From contig NC_080050.1 of the NCBI RefSeq assembly GCF_026212465.1, positions 34,182,130 to 34,246,129 of the forward strand: DNA of 64,000 nucleotides, read 5' to 3'. The DNA comes from Amaranthus tricolor (Eukaryota > Streptophyta > Magnoliopsida > Caryophyllales > Amaranthaceae). The number at the start of each line of letters is the position of its first letter. Positions within the stretch are counted from its first letter, which is position 1. The notes beneath the pieces were generated by a model. That model saw nothing but the letters and a program-made list of their open reading frames with translations. It did no database searches and had not been told where the DNA came from. This document shows positions 54,119 through 64,000 of this stretch, one piece after another. Position numbers and translations under genes: made by a program.

Positions 54119-54216
54119 AAAGTAGGACATTTGCTGCTATCACTATTGCTGGGGGCCAAAACCGCAGCAAAAAATGGCAAAAAAACCGAAGCAAATGAGC
54201 TTTTTTCCACTACTGA

Positions 54217-54369
54217 GTTGCTCAAACATGGTTTGTTTTGCACGAAACTTGGCACACAACACTATTTGGTATATATTATTGTGTAAAAGTTGTTAGAATT
54301 GAAAATCATAGTCATATTTTAGAATTTACGTGTTAAGTTGCGATTTTATGCATTTTTAACCGTTTTTGA
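54217..54369. repeat. Single satellite monomer between element copies 2 and 3
   Basis: 153-bp shortened monomer with the same junctions as at 53191-53344; private variant 'catattttagaattt'. Confidence 0.9.
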
Positions 54370-54392
54370 AACCAACATCTATTTTCTCTTAG

Positions 54393-54687
54393 TGCTTTCA
54401 ACAACCTTTCCGTTGACTGCGGCTATTACGCGCTGAAGTATATATGGCCGATATTATAAAATCCCTGAAGGACTTTGGAGTCGAAAATATAGATGCCGTA
54501 AGTATTTGTTACGTTCTTAATTAAATATATTATTGGTAAAATTTAATGTTTCTATATTAATCTTTTATTTTTATATTATATATAGGTTTTAAACGACATT
54601 CCGAGGGAAACACGCCCTTTGAGAAGTGAAGAGATGCGCGAAATAAAAGACAACATTGCCGCGTATCTTGCTAATATTTGTCCTTGA
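54393..54687 (+). pseudogene. Ulp1-like C-terminal fragment, copy 3 (frameshifted)
   Basis: Exons at 54393-54497 and 54586-54687 with type 1 indels. A Lys-to-Asn change (AAG to AAC) occurs in the basic tail of exon 2. Intron splice signals are intact. Confidence 0.78.
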
Positions 54688-54727
54688 TAAATTGTAATTA
54701 GTATAGATTATTTTTTACACTTTAATG

Positions 54728-54829
<102 letters not shown>

Positions 54830-54974
54830 GTAGATAATGTTATATTATATATACGAGCGAGAGTTTATTATTACAAAGAGATTAATGTTGATTATCTGTG
54901 ATAATCATTGTTATTACATTGTATTATTATTGGATTATTATAAGGATAAAACGGAAAAAAGAAAAAAAAGGAGT

Positions 54975-55137
54975 ATTTGCTGCGGTTTTTGCCCATGACC
55001 GCAGCAAATAACACTCATTATTTGCTGCGGTTTTTTCTCATGACCGCAGCAAATAACACTCATTATTTGCTGCGGTTTTTTCTCATGACCGCAGCAAATA
55101 ATGCCCTTATTTGCTGCGGTTCTGAACCGCAACATTT
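54975..55137. repeat. 45-bp hairpin repeat array, copy 3
   Basis: Three perfect hairpins and the imperfect terminal unit, as in copy 1. Confidence 0.9.
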
Positions 55138-55235
55138 AAAGTAGGACATTTGCGGCTATCACTATTGCTGGGGGCCAAAACCGCAGCAAAAAATGGCAAA
55201 AAAACCGAAGCAAATGAGCTTTTTTCCACTACTGA

Positions 55236-55389
55236 GTTGCTCAAACATGGTTTTTTTTTGCACGAAACTTGGCACACAACACTATTTGGTATATATTATT
55301 GTGTAAAAGTTGTTAGAATTGAAAATCATAGTCATATTCTAGAATTTACGTGTTAAGTTGCGATTTTATGCATTTTTAACCATTTTTGA
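55236..55389. repeat. Single satellite monomer between element copies 3 and 4
   Basis: 154-bp shortened monomer; 'catggtttttttttgcacg' shows a T-run change of the usual 'ggtttgttttgcacg'. Confidence 0.9.
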
Positions 55390-55412
55390 AACCAACATCT
55401 ATTTTCTCTAAG

Positions 55413-55707
55413 TGCTTTCAACAACCTTTCCGTTGACTGCGGCTATTACGCGCTGAAGTATATATGGCCGATATTATAAAATCCCTGAAGGACTTTGAAG
55501 TCGAAAATATAGATGCCGTAAGTATTTGTTACGTTGTTAATTAAATATATTATTGGTAAAATTTAATGTTTCTATATTAATCTTTTATTTTTATATTATA
55601 TATAGGTTTTAAACGACATTCCGAGGGAAACACGCCCTTTGAGAAGTGAAGAGATGCGTGAAATAAAAGACAAGATTGCCGCGTATCTTGCTAATATTTG
55701 TCCTTGA
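55413..55707 (+). pseudogene. Ulp1-like C-terminal fragment, copy 4 (frameshifted)
   Basis: Exons at 55413-55517 and 55606-55707 with type 1 indels. The upstream acceptor context is 'ttttctctaag' where other copies have 'ttttctcttag'. The codon GGA (Gly) of DFGVEN is changed to GAA (Glu). Confidence 0.78.
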
Positions 55708-55751
55708 TAAATTGTAATTAGTATAGATTATTTTTTATACTTTAATGTATA

Positions 55752-55754
<3 letters not shown>

Positions 55755-55845
<91 letters not shown>
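55755..55845. repeat. TA/TG microsatellite, copy 4
   Basis: (TA)n of about 80 bp followed by 'tgtgtgtgtg'. Confidence 0.95.
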
Positions 55846-55993
55846 ACGTAGATAATGTTATATTATATATACGAGCGAGAGTTTATTATTACAAAGAGAT
55901 TAATGTTGATTATCTGTGATAATCATTGTTATTACATTGTATTATTATTGGATTATTATAAGGATAAAATGGAAAAAAGAAAAAAAAAGGAGT

Positions 55994-56201
55994 ATTTGCT
56001 GCGGTTTTTGCCCATGACCGCAGCAAATAACACTCATTATTTGCTGCGGTTATTTCTCATGACCGCAGCAAATAACACTCATTATTTGCTGCGGTTATTT
56101 CTCATGACCGCAGCAAATAACACTCATTATTTGCTGCGGTTTTTTCTCATGACCGCAGCAAATAATGCCCTTATTTGCTGCGGTTCTGAACCGCAACATT
56201 T
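55994..56201. repeat. 45-bp hairpin repeat array, copy 4 (expanded)
   Basis: Four perfect hairpins plus the imperfect unit. One 45-bp unit more than in the other copies shows that this sub-array changes length by whole units. Confidence 0.9.
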
Positions 56202-56298
56202 AAAGTAGGACATTTGCTGCTATCACTATTGCTGGGGGCCAAAACCGCAGCAAAAAATGGCAAAAAACCGAAGCAAATGAGCTTTTTTCCACTACTGA

Positions 56299-57295
56299 GT
56301 TGCTCAAACATGGTTTGTTTTGCACGAAACTTGGCACACAACACTATTTGGTATATATTATTCTTTTGAAGTCGTTATAATTGAAAATCATTGTCATATG
56401 CTAGAGATTACGTGTTAAGTTGCGATTTAATGCGTTTTTAAGCATTTTTGGAACTATTGCGAATAAAGTAGCTCAAACTTAGTTTGTTCAGCACAAAACA
56501 TGGCACACCACACTATTTGGTATATATTATTGTGCTAAAGTGGTAAAAATTTAAAATTATAGTCATATACTAGAAAGTATGTGTGAAGTTGCGATTTTAA
56601 GGGTTTTTAAGAGTTTTTGGCACTTTTGCACATAAAGTAGCTAAAACTTGGTTTGTTTTGCACAAAACTTGGCACACAACACTATTTGGTATATATTATT
56701 TTATTGAAGTGGTTAGAATTTAAAATCATAGTCATATGCTAGAAATTACGTGTTAAGTTTCGATTTCAAAGGTTTTTAAGCGTGTTTGCCAATTTTACGC
56801 ATAAAGTAGCTCAAACTTGGTTTGTTTTGCACGAAACTTGGCACACTACACTATTTGGTATATATTATTGTGTTGAAGTGGTTATAATTGAAAATCATAG
56901 TCATATGCTAGAAAGTACGTGTTAAGTTGCGATTTCAAGGGTTTTTAAGTGTGTTTGGCACTTTTACTTATAAAGTAGCTCAAACTTGGTTTGTTTTGCA
57001 CGAAACTTGGCACACAACACTATTTGGTATATATTAATGTGTTGAAGTGGTTAGAATTGAAAATCATAGTCATATGCTAGAAATTACGTGTTAAGTTGCG
57101 ATTTCAAGGGTTTTTAAGCGTGTTTGGAAATTTTACGCATAAAGTAGCTCAAACTTGGTTTGTTTTGCACGAAACTTGGCACACAACACTATTTGGTATA
57201 TATTATTGTGTAAAAGTTGTTAGAATTGAAAATCATAGTCTTATTCTAGAATTTACGTGTTAAGTTGCGATTTTATGCGTTTTTAACCGTTTTTG
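56299..57295. repeat. Six satellite monomers between element copies 4 and 5
   Basis: 997 bp of diverged 'gtagctcaaacttgg' monomers (class of zone II). 'atttggtata' lies at 56346, 56513 and 56683, so 167-170 bp apart. The last monomer has the 'gtgtaaaagttgttag' variant that always precedes an element. The block recurs almost unchanged at 59161-60156 and 62068-63064. Confidence 0.92.
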
Positions 57296-57319
57296 AAACT
57301 AACATCTATTTTCTCTTAG

Positions 57320-57622
57320 TGCTTTCAACAACCTTTTTCTTCCGTTGACTGCGGCTACTACGCGCTGAAGTATATGGACAATATTATAAAATCCGTGAAG
57401 GACTTTGGAGTCGAAAATATAGATGCCGTAAATATTTGTTACGTTCTTAATTAAATATATTATTGGTAAAATTTAATGTTTCTATATTAATCTTTTATTT
57501 TTATATTATATATAGGTTTTAAATTAAACGACATTCCGAGGGAAACACGCCCTTTGACAAGTGAAGAGATGCGCGAAATAAAAGACAAGATTGCCGCGTA
57601 TCTTGCTAATATTTGTCCTTGA
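57320..57622 (+). pseudogene. Ulp1-like C-terminal fragment, copy 5 (exon 2 frameshifted)
   Basis: Exon 1 (57320-57427) is open and reads CFQQPFSSVDCGYYALKYM, then DNIIKSVKDFGVENIDA: the conserved Gln and catalytic Cys region of C48 peptidases. The donor is GTAAAT where type 1 has GTAAGT. Exon 2 (57516-57622) has a 5-bp insertion ('gttttaaattaaacgac') that gives GTT TTA AAT TAA, a stop four codons in. Confidence 0.8.
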
Positions 57623-57659
57623 TAAATTGCAATTAGTATAGATTATTTTTTATACTTTA

Positions 57660-57661
<2 letters not shown>

Positions 57662-57737
<76 letters not shown>
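57662..57737. repeat. TA dinucleotide microsatellite, copy 5
   Basis: Pure (TA)n of about 76 bp, starting directly after 'tttaatg'. Confidence 0.95.
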
Positions 57738-57741
<4 letters not shown>

Positions 57742-57888
57742 GTAGATAATGTTATATTATATATACGAGCGAGAGTTTATTATTACAAAGAGATTATTGT
57801 TGATTATCTGTGATAATCACTGATATTACATTGTATTATTATTGGATTATTATAAGGATAAAACGGAAAAAAGAAAAAAAAAAGGAGT

Positions 57889-58051
57889 ATTTGCTGCGGT
57901 TTTTGCCCATGACCGCAGCAAATAACACTCATTATTTGCTGCGGTTTTTTCTCATGACCGCAGCAAATAACACTCATTATTTGCTGCGGTTTTTTCTCAT
58001 GACCGCAGCAAATAATGCCCTTATTTGCTGCGGTTCTGAACCGCAACATTT
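57889..58051. repeat. 45-bp hairpin repeat array, copy 5
   Basis: Three perfect hairpins and the imperfect terminal unit. Confidence 0.9.
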
Positions 58052-58147
58052 AAAGTAGGACATTTGCTGCTATCACTATTGCTGGGGGCCAAAACCGCAG
58101 CAAAAAATGGCAAAAAACGAAGCAAATGAGCTTTTTTCCACTACTGA

Positions 58148-58298
58148 GTTGCTCAAACATGGTTTGTTTTGCACGAAACTTGGCACACAACACTATTTGG
58201 TATATATTATTGTGTAAAAGTTGTTAGAATTGAAAATCATAGTCATATTCTAGAATTTACGTGTTAAGTTGCGATTTTATGCATTTTTAACCATTTTT
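58148..58298. repeat. Single satellite monomer between element copies 5 and 6
   Basis: 151-bp shortened monomer with the standard junctions; ends 'atttttaaccattttt'. Confidence 0.9.
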
Positions 58299-58323
58299 GA
58301 AACCAACATCTATTTTCTCTTAG

Positions 58324-58618
58324 TGCTTTCAACAACCTTTCCGTTGACTGCGGCTATTACGCGCTGAAGTATATATGGCCGATATTATAAAATCCCTGAA
58401 GGACTTTGGAGTCGAAAATATAGATGCCGTAAGTATTTGTTACGTTCTTAATTAAATATATTATTGGTAAAATTTAATGTTTCTATATTAATCTTTTATT
58501 TTTATATTATATATGGGTTTTAAACGACATTCCGAGGGAAACACGCCCTTTGAGAAGTGAAGAGATGCGTGAAATAAAAGACAAGATTGCCGCGTATCTT
58601 GCTAATATTTGTCCTTGA
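58324..58618 (+). pseudogene. Ulp1-like C-terminal fragment, copy 6 (frameshift, lost acceptor)
   Basis: Exons at 58324-58428 and 58517-58618 with type 1 indels. In addition the intron acceptor TATATAG is mutated to TATATGG, removing the AG, so splicing as in other copies is not possible. Confidence 0.8.
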
Positions 58619-58662
58619 TAAATTGTAATTAGTATAGATTATTTTTTATACTTTAATGTATA

Positions 58663-58665
<3 letters not shown>

Positions 58666-58752
<87 letters not shown>
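58666..58752. repeat. TA/TG microsatellite, copy 6
   Basis: (TA)n followed by a short TG run. Confidence 0.95.
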
Positions 58753-58900
58753 ACGTAGATAATGTTATATTATATATACGAGCGAGAGTTTATTATTACA
58801 AAGAGATTAATGTTGATTATCTGTGATAATCATTGTTATTACATTGTATTATTATTGGATTATTATAAGGATAAAATGGAAAAAAGAAAAAAAAAGGAGT

Positions 58901-59063
58901 ATTTGCTGCGGTTTTTGCCCATGACCGCAGCAAATAACACTCATTATTTGCTGCGGTTATTTCTCATGACCGCAGCAAATAACACTCATTATTTGCTGCG
59001 GTTATTTCTCATGACCGCAGCAAATAATGCCCTTATTTGCTGCGGTTCTGAACCGCAACATTT
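58901..59063. repeat. 45-bp hairpin repeat array, copy 6
   Basis: Three hairpins (two with 'ttatttctcatg' loops) and the imperfect terminal unit. Confidence 0.9.
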
Positions 59064-59160
59064 AAAGTAGGACATTTGCTGCTATCACTATTGCTGGGGG
59101 CCAAAACCGCAGCAAAAAATGGCAAAAAACCGAAGCAAATGAGCTTTTTTCCACTACTGA

Positions 59161-60156
59161 GTTGCTCAAACATGGTTTGTTTTGCACGAAACTTGGCACA
59201 CAACACTATTTGGTATATATTATTCTTTTGAAGTCGTTATAATTGAAAATCATTGACATATGCTAGAGATTACGTGTTATGTTGCGATTTAATGCGTTTT
59301 TAAGCATTTTTGGAACTATTGCGAATAAAGTAGCTCAAACTTAGTTTGTTCAGCACAAAACATGGCACACCACACTATTTGGTATATATTATTGTGCTAA
59401 AGTGGTAAAAATTTAAAATTATAGTCATATACTAGAAAGTATGTGTGAAGTTGCGATTTTAAGGGTTTTTAAGAGTTTTTGGCACTTTTGCACATAAAGT
59501 AGCTAAAACTTGGTTTGTTTTGCACAAAACTTGGCACACAACACTATTTGGTATATATTATTTTATTGAAGTGGTTAGAATTTAAAATCATAGTCATATG
59601 CTAGAAATTACGTGTTAAGTTTCGATTTCAAAGGTTTTTAAGCGTGTTTGCCAATTTTACGCATAAAGTAGCTCAAACTTGGTTTGTTTTGCACGAAACT
59701 TGGCACACTACACTATTTGGTATATATTATTGTGTTGAAGTGGTTATAATTGAAAATCATAGTCATATGCTAGAAAGTACGTGTTAAGTTGCGATTTCAA
59801 GGGTTTTTAAGTGTGTTTGGCACTTTTACTTATAAAGTAGCTCAAACTTGGTTTGTTTTGCACGAAACTTGGCACACAACACTATTTGGTATATATTAAT
59901 GTGTTGAAGTGGTTAGAATTGAAAATCATAGTCATATGCTAGAAATTACGTGTTAAGTTGCGCTTTCAAGGGTTTTTAAGCGTGTTTGGAAATTTTACGC
60001 ATAAAGTAGCTCAAACTTGGTTTGTTTTGCACGAAACTTGGCACACAACACTATTTGGTATATATTATTGTGTAAAAGTTGTTAGAATTGAAAATCATAG
60101 TCTTATTCTAGAATTTACGTGTTAAGTTGCGATTTTATGCGTTTTTAACCGTTTTT
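59161..60156. repeat. Six satellite monomers between element copies 6 and 7
   Basis: Near-identical to 56299-57295; private changes include 'cattgacatatg' and 'gttgcgctttcaagg'. Confidence 0.92.
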
Positions 60157-60181
60157 GAAACTAACATCTATTTTCTCTTAG

Positions 60182-60484
60182 TGCTTTCAACAACCTTTTT
60201 CTTCCGTTGACTGCGGCTACTACGCGCTGAAGTATATGGACAATATTATAAAATCCGTGAAGGACTTTGGAGTCGAAAATATAGATGCCGTAAATATTTG
60301 TTACGTTCTTAATTAAATATATTATTGGTAAAATTTAATGTTTCTATATTAATCTTTTATTTTTATATTATATATAGGTTTTAAATTAAACGACATTCCG
60401 AGGGAAACACGCCCTTTGACAAGTGAAGAGATGCGCGAAATAAAAGACAAGATTGCCGCGTATCTTGCTAATATTTGTCCTTGA
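60182..60484 (+). pseudogene. Ulp1-like C-terminal fragment, copy 7 (exon 2 frameshifted)
   Basis: Exon 1 (60182-60289) is open with the VDCGYYALKYM motif. The donor is GTAAAT. Exon 2 (60378-60484) has the same 5-bp insertion and early TAA as copy 5, so this lesion was inherited within the composite unit. Confidence 0.8.
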
Positions 60485-60521
60485 TAAATTGCAATTAGTA
60501 TAGATTATTTTTTATACTTTA

Positions 60522-60523
<2 letters not shown>

Positions 60524-60611
<88 letters not shown>
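60524..60611. repeat. TA dinucleotide microsatellite, copy 7
   Basis: Pure (TA)n of about 88 bp. Confidence 0.95.
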
Positions 60612-60615
<4 letters not shown>

Positions 60616-60762
60616 GTAGATAATGTTATATTATATATACGAGCGAGAGTTTATTATTACAAAGAGATTATTGTTGATTATCTGTGATAATCACTGATAT
60701 TACATTGTATTATTATTGGATTATTATAAGGATAAAACGGAAAAAAGAAAAAAAAAAGGAGT

Positions 60763-60925
60763 ATTTGCTGCGGTTTTTGCCCATGACCGCAGCAAATAAC
60801 ACTCATTATTTGCTGCGGTTTTTTCTCATGACCGCAGCAAATAACACTCATTATTTGCTGCGGTTTTTTCTCATGACCGCAGCAAATAATGCCCTTATTT
60901 GCTGCGGTTCTGAACCGCAACATTT
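60763..60925. repeat. 45-bp hairpin repeat array, copy 7
   Basis: Three perfect hairpins and the imperfect terminal unit. Confidence 0.9.
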
Positions 60926-61022
60926 AAAGTAGGACATTTGCTGCTATCACTATTGCTGGGGGCCAAAACCGCAGCAAAAAATGGCAAAAAACCGAAGCAA
61001 ATGAGCTTTTTTCCACTACTGA

Positions 61023-61173
61023 GTTGCTCAAACATGGTTTGTTTTGCACGAAACTTGGCACACAACACTATTTGGTATATATTATTGTGTAAAAGTTGTT
61101 AGAATTGAAAATCATAGTCATATTCTAGAATTTACGTGTTAAGTTGCGATTTTATGCATTTTTAACCATTTTT
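61023..61173. repeat. Single satellite monomer between element copies 7 and 8
   Basis: 151-bp shortened monomer, equivalent to 58148-58298. Confidence 0.9.
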
Positions 61174-61198
61174 GAAACCAACATCTATTTTCTCTTAG

Positions 61199-61493
61199 TG
61201 CTTTCAACAACCTTTCCGTTGACTGCGGCTATTACGCGCTGAAGTATATATGGCCGATATTATAAAATCCCTGAAGGACTTTGGAGTCGAAAATATAGAT
61301 GCCGTAAGTATTTGTTACGTTCTTAATTAAATATATTATTGGTAAAATTTAATGTTTCTATATTAATCTTTTATTTTTATATTATATATAGGTTTTAAAC
61401 GACATTCCGAGGGAAACACGCCCTTTGAGAAGTGAAGAGATGCGTGAAATAAAAGACAAGATTGCCGCGTATCTTGCTAATATTTGTCCTTGA
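61199..61493 (+). pseudogene. Ulp1-like C-terminal fragment, copy 8 (frameshifted)
   Basis: Exons at 61199-61303 and 61392-61493 with type 1 indels. The GTAAGT donor and TATATAG acceptor are intact, so the acceptor loss in copy 6 is private to that copy. Confidence 0.78.
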
Positions 61494-61537
61494 TAAATTG
61501 TAATTAGTATAGATTATTTTTTATACTTTAATGTATA

Positions 61538-61659
<122 letters not shown>

Positions 61660-61807
61660 ACGTAGATAATGTTATATTATATATACGAGCGAGAGTTTAT
61701 TATTACAAAGAGATTAATGTTGATTATCTGTGATAATCATTGTTATTACATTGTATTATTATTGGATTATTATAAGGATAAAATGGAAAAAAGAAAAAAA
61801 AAGGAGT

Positions 61808-61970
61808 ATTTGCTGCGGTTTTTGCCCATGACCGCAGCAAATAACACTCATTATTTGCTGCGGTTATTTCTCATGACCGCAGCAAATAACACTCATTATT
61901 TGCTGCGGTTATTTCTCATGACCGCAGCAAATAATGCCCTTATTTGCTGCGGTTCTGAACCGCAACATTT
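61808..61970. repeat. 45-bp hairpin repeat array, copy 8
   Basis: Three hairpins (two with 'ttatttctcatg' loops) and the imperfect terminal unit. Confidence 0.9.
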
Positions 61971-62067
61971 AAAGTAGGACATTTGCTGCTATCACTATTG
62001 CTGGGGGCCAAAACCGCAGCAAAAAATGGCAAAAAACCGAAGCAAATGAGCTTTTTTCCACTACTGA

Positions 62068-63064
62068 GTTGCTCAAACATGGTTTGTTTTGCACGAAACT
62101 TGGCACACAACACTATTTGGTATATATTATTCTTTTGAAGTCGTTATAATTGAAAATCATTGTCATATGCTAGATATTACGTGTTAAGTTGCGATTTAAT
62201 GCGTTTTTAAGCATTTTTGGAACTATTGCGAATAAAGTAGCTCAAACTTAGTTTGTTCAGCACAAAACTTGGCACACCACACTATTTGGTATATATTATT
62301 GTGCTAAAGTGGTAAAAATTTAAAATTATAGTCATATACTAGAAAGTATGTGTGAAGTTGCGATTTTAAGGGTTTTTAAGAGTTTTTGGCACTTTTGCAC
62401 ATAAAGTAGCTAAAACTTGGTTTGTTTTGCACAAAACTTGGCACACAACACTATTTGGTATATATTATTTTATTGAAGTGGTTAGAATTTAAAATCATAG
62501 TCATATGCTAGAAATTACGTGTTAAGTTTCGATTTCAAAGGTTTTTAAGCGTGTTTGCCAATTTTACGCATAAAGTAGCTCAAACTTGGTTTGTTTTGCA
62601 CGAAACTTGGCACACTACACTATTTGGTATATATTATTGTGTTGAAGTGGTTATAATTGAAAATCATAGTCATATGCTAGAAAGTACGTGTTAAGTTGCG
62701 ATTTCAAGGGTTTTTAAGTGTGTTTGGCACTTTTACTTATAAAGTAGCTCAAACTTGGTTTGTTTTGCACGAAACTTGGCACACAACACTATTTGGTATA
62801 TATTAATGTGTTGAAGTGGTTAGAATTGAAAATCATAGTCATATGCTAGAAATTACGTGTTAAGTTGCGATTTCAAGGGTTTTTAAGCGTGTTTGGAAAT
62901 TTTACGCATAAAGTAGCTCAAACTTGGTTTTGTTTTGCACGAAACTTGGCACACAACACTATTTGGTATATATTATTGTGTAAAAGTTGTTAGAATTGAA
63001 AATCATAGTCTTATTCTAGAATTTACGTGTTAAGTTGCGATTTTATGCGTTTTTTAACCGTTTT
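62068..63064. repeat. Six satellite monomers between element copies 8 and 9
   Basis: Third copy of the six-monomer block; private changes include 'gctagatattacg' and an extra T in 'cttggttttgttttgc'. Confidence 0.92.
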
Positions 63065-63090
63065 TGAAACTAACATCTATTTTCTCTTAG

Positions 63091-63388
63091 TGCTTTCAAC
63101 AACCTTTTTCTTCCGTTGACTGCGGCTACTACGCGCTGAAGTATATGGACAATATTATAAAATCCGTGCAGGACTTTGGAGTCGAAAATATAGATGCCGT
63201 AAATATTTTTTACGTTCTTAATTAAATATATTATTGGAAAAATTTAATGTTTCTATATTAATCTTTTATTTTTATATTATATATAGGTTTTAAACGACAT
63301 TCCGAGGGAAACACGCCCTTTGACAAGTGAAGAGATGCGCGAAATAAAAGACAAGATTGCCGCGTATCTTGCTAATATTTGTCCTTGA
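63091..63388 (+). pseudogene. Ulp1/C48-like protease C-terminal fragment, copy 9 (in frame)
   Basis: The best-preserved copy. Exon 1 (63091-63198, 36 codons) follows acceptor 'tattttctcttag' and reads CFQQPFSSVDCGYYALKYM, then DNIIKSVQDFGVENIDA. QQP...DCG matches the conserved Gln and catalytic Cys of Ulp1-type (C48) deSUMOylating peptidases, and GYY..KYM is the form usual in plant transposon-encoded members. An 88-bp AT-rich intron (63199-63286; donor GTAAAT, acceptor TATATAG) joins in frame to exon 2 (63287-63388, 33 codons and TGA), which reads VLNDIPRETRPLTSEEM followed by a basic tail. It lacks the 5-bp insertion of copies 5 and 7. The catalytic His and Asp and the rest of the domain are absent because the capture point lies in the preceding intron. 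I saw no promoter or start codon, so it is a relic. Confidence 0.82.
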
Positions 63389-63425
63389 TAAATTGCAATT
63401 AGTATAGATTATTTTTTATACTTTA

Positions 63426-63605
<180 letters not shown>

Positions 63606-63752
63606 GTAGATAATGTTATATTATATATACGAGCGAGAGTTTATTATTACAAAGAGATTATTGTTGATTATCTGTGATAATCACTATTATTACATTGTAT
63701 TATTATTGGATTATTATAAGGATAAAACGGAAAAAAGAAAAAAAAAAGGAGT

Positions 63753-63914
63753 ATTTGCTGCGGTTTTTGCCCATGACCGCAGCAAATAACACTCATTATT
63801 TGCTGCGGTTTTTTCTCATGACCGCAACAAATAACACTCATTATTTGCTGCGGTTTTTTCTCATGACCGCAGCAAATAATGCCCTTATTTGCTGCGGTTT
63901 TGAACCGCAACTTT
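63753..63914. repeat. 45-bp hairpin repeat array, copy 9 (decayed)
   Basis: Three hairpins plus the terminal unit. The second hairpin has a mismatch (ACCGCAACAAAT) and the terminal unit reads 'ggttttgaaccgcaacttt'. Confidence 0.88.
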
Positions 63915-63930
63915 GAAAGTAGGACATTTG

Positions 63931-64000
63931 AAACTTGGCACACAACACTATTTGGTATATATTATTCTGTTGAAGTCGTTATAATTGAAAATCATAGTCA
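63931..64000. repeat. Satellite monomer start at window end
   Basis: Satellite resumes at 'aaacttggcacacaacac' and runs to the window end with the 'gttgaagtcgttataattg' variant, also seen after copies 4, 6 and 8. The array continues beyond the window. Confidence 0.9.

Larger units (their letters stand above)
55390..56298 (+). mobile_element. Captured transposon fragment, copy 4 (type 1, four hairpins)
   Basis: First type 1 copy of the larger composite unit. It has one extra hairpin, TG repeats after the TA tract (55836-55845), and 'cggttatttctcatg' loops. Copies 6 and 8 share the TG tail and these loops, so the three are sisters. Confidence 0.8.
57296..58147 (+). mobile_element. Captured transposon fragment, copy 5 (type 2)
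   Basis: Type 2 copies (5, 7, 9) differ from type 1 by 'cctttttcttccgttgac', 'ctactacgcg', 'gtatatggacaat' and 'tttgacaagtg'. The terminal region reads 'ggcaaaaaacgaagc'. Junctions with the satellite are the same as in type 1, so both types descend from one capture. Confidence 0.8.
58299..59160 (+). mobile_element. Captured transposon fragment, copy 6 (type 1)
   Basis: Starts the second composite unit, 2,909 bp after copy 4. It shares the TG tail (58745-58752) and 'ttatttctcatg' loops with copies 4 and 8. Confidence 0.8.
60157..61022 (+). mobile_element. Captured transposon fragment, copy 7 (type 2)
   Basis: Closest to copy 5, sharing its exon 2 insertion and 'cactgatattacattg'. It sits at the same place in the composite unit. 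Confidence 0.8.

Overview
The window is satellite DNA almost end to end, with no intact gene. It looks like a plant (probably angiosperm) pericentromeric or centromeric block. The basic unit is an AT-rich monomer of about 169-170 bp, roughly nucleosome-sized. The only recognisable protein-coding remnant is a transposon-type Ulp1/C48 cysteine protease end, with the residues VDCGYYALKYM and a short AT-rich intron, next to TTTGCTGCGGT subterminal repeats. I associate that combination with plant DNA transposons. No species can be named from the sequence. Two 100-N runs (10326-10425 and 50436-50535) are scaffold gaps.

Layout. 1-7885: alternating A/B monomers forming a 339-bp dimer, organised into a 13-monomer (2.2 kb) higher-order repeat (HOR) and a 6.11-kb long-range duplication. 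7886-10325: an older, diverged monomer class without clear dimers, entered through a broken monomer. 10426-22900: dimeric array with a mainly 10-monomer HOR (about 1.70 kb; 8- and 12-monomer variants). 22901-31330: dimeric array carrying a roughly 5.05-kb segmental duplication. 31331-50435: a very homogeneous HOR array with a 10-monomer (1,695 bp) unit and a 9-monomer (about 1,525 bp) variant produced by hybrid monomers. 50536-52249: a third monomer class marked by CGCGCG, interrupted by about 320 bp of unrelated DNA.

52250-64000 is the most unusual part. A fragment of a transposon (last two exons of a Ulp1-like protease, a TA microsatellite, an array of 45-bp hairpin repeats, and a terminal region) sits in the satellite with the same left junction in all nine copies and the same right junction in eight. 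It was therefore captured once and then amplified with the satellite. The early copies form a 1.02-1.10 kb unit (element plus one monomer). Later copies form a composite HOR of about 2.9 kb (type 1 element, six monomers, type 2 element, one monomer). Eight copies of the protease fragment are broken; the last copy (63091-63388) is still in frame across both exons but is only a C-terminal piece.

The many short open frames on both strands in the satellite repeat with the monomer or HOR period and resemble no protein I know. I treat them as by-products of the repeat.
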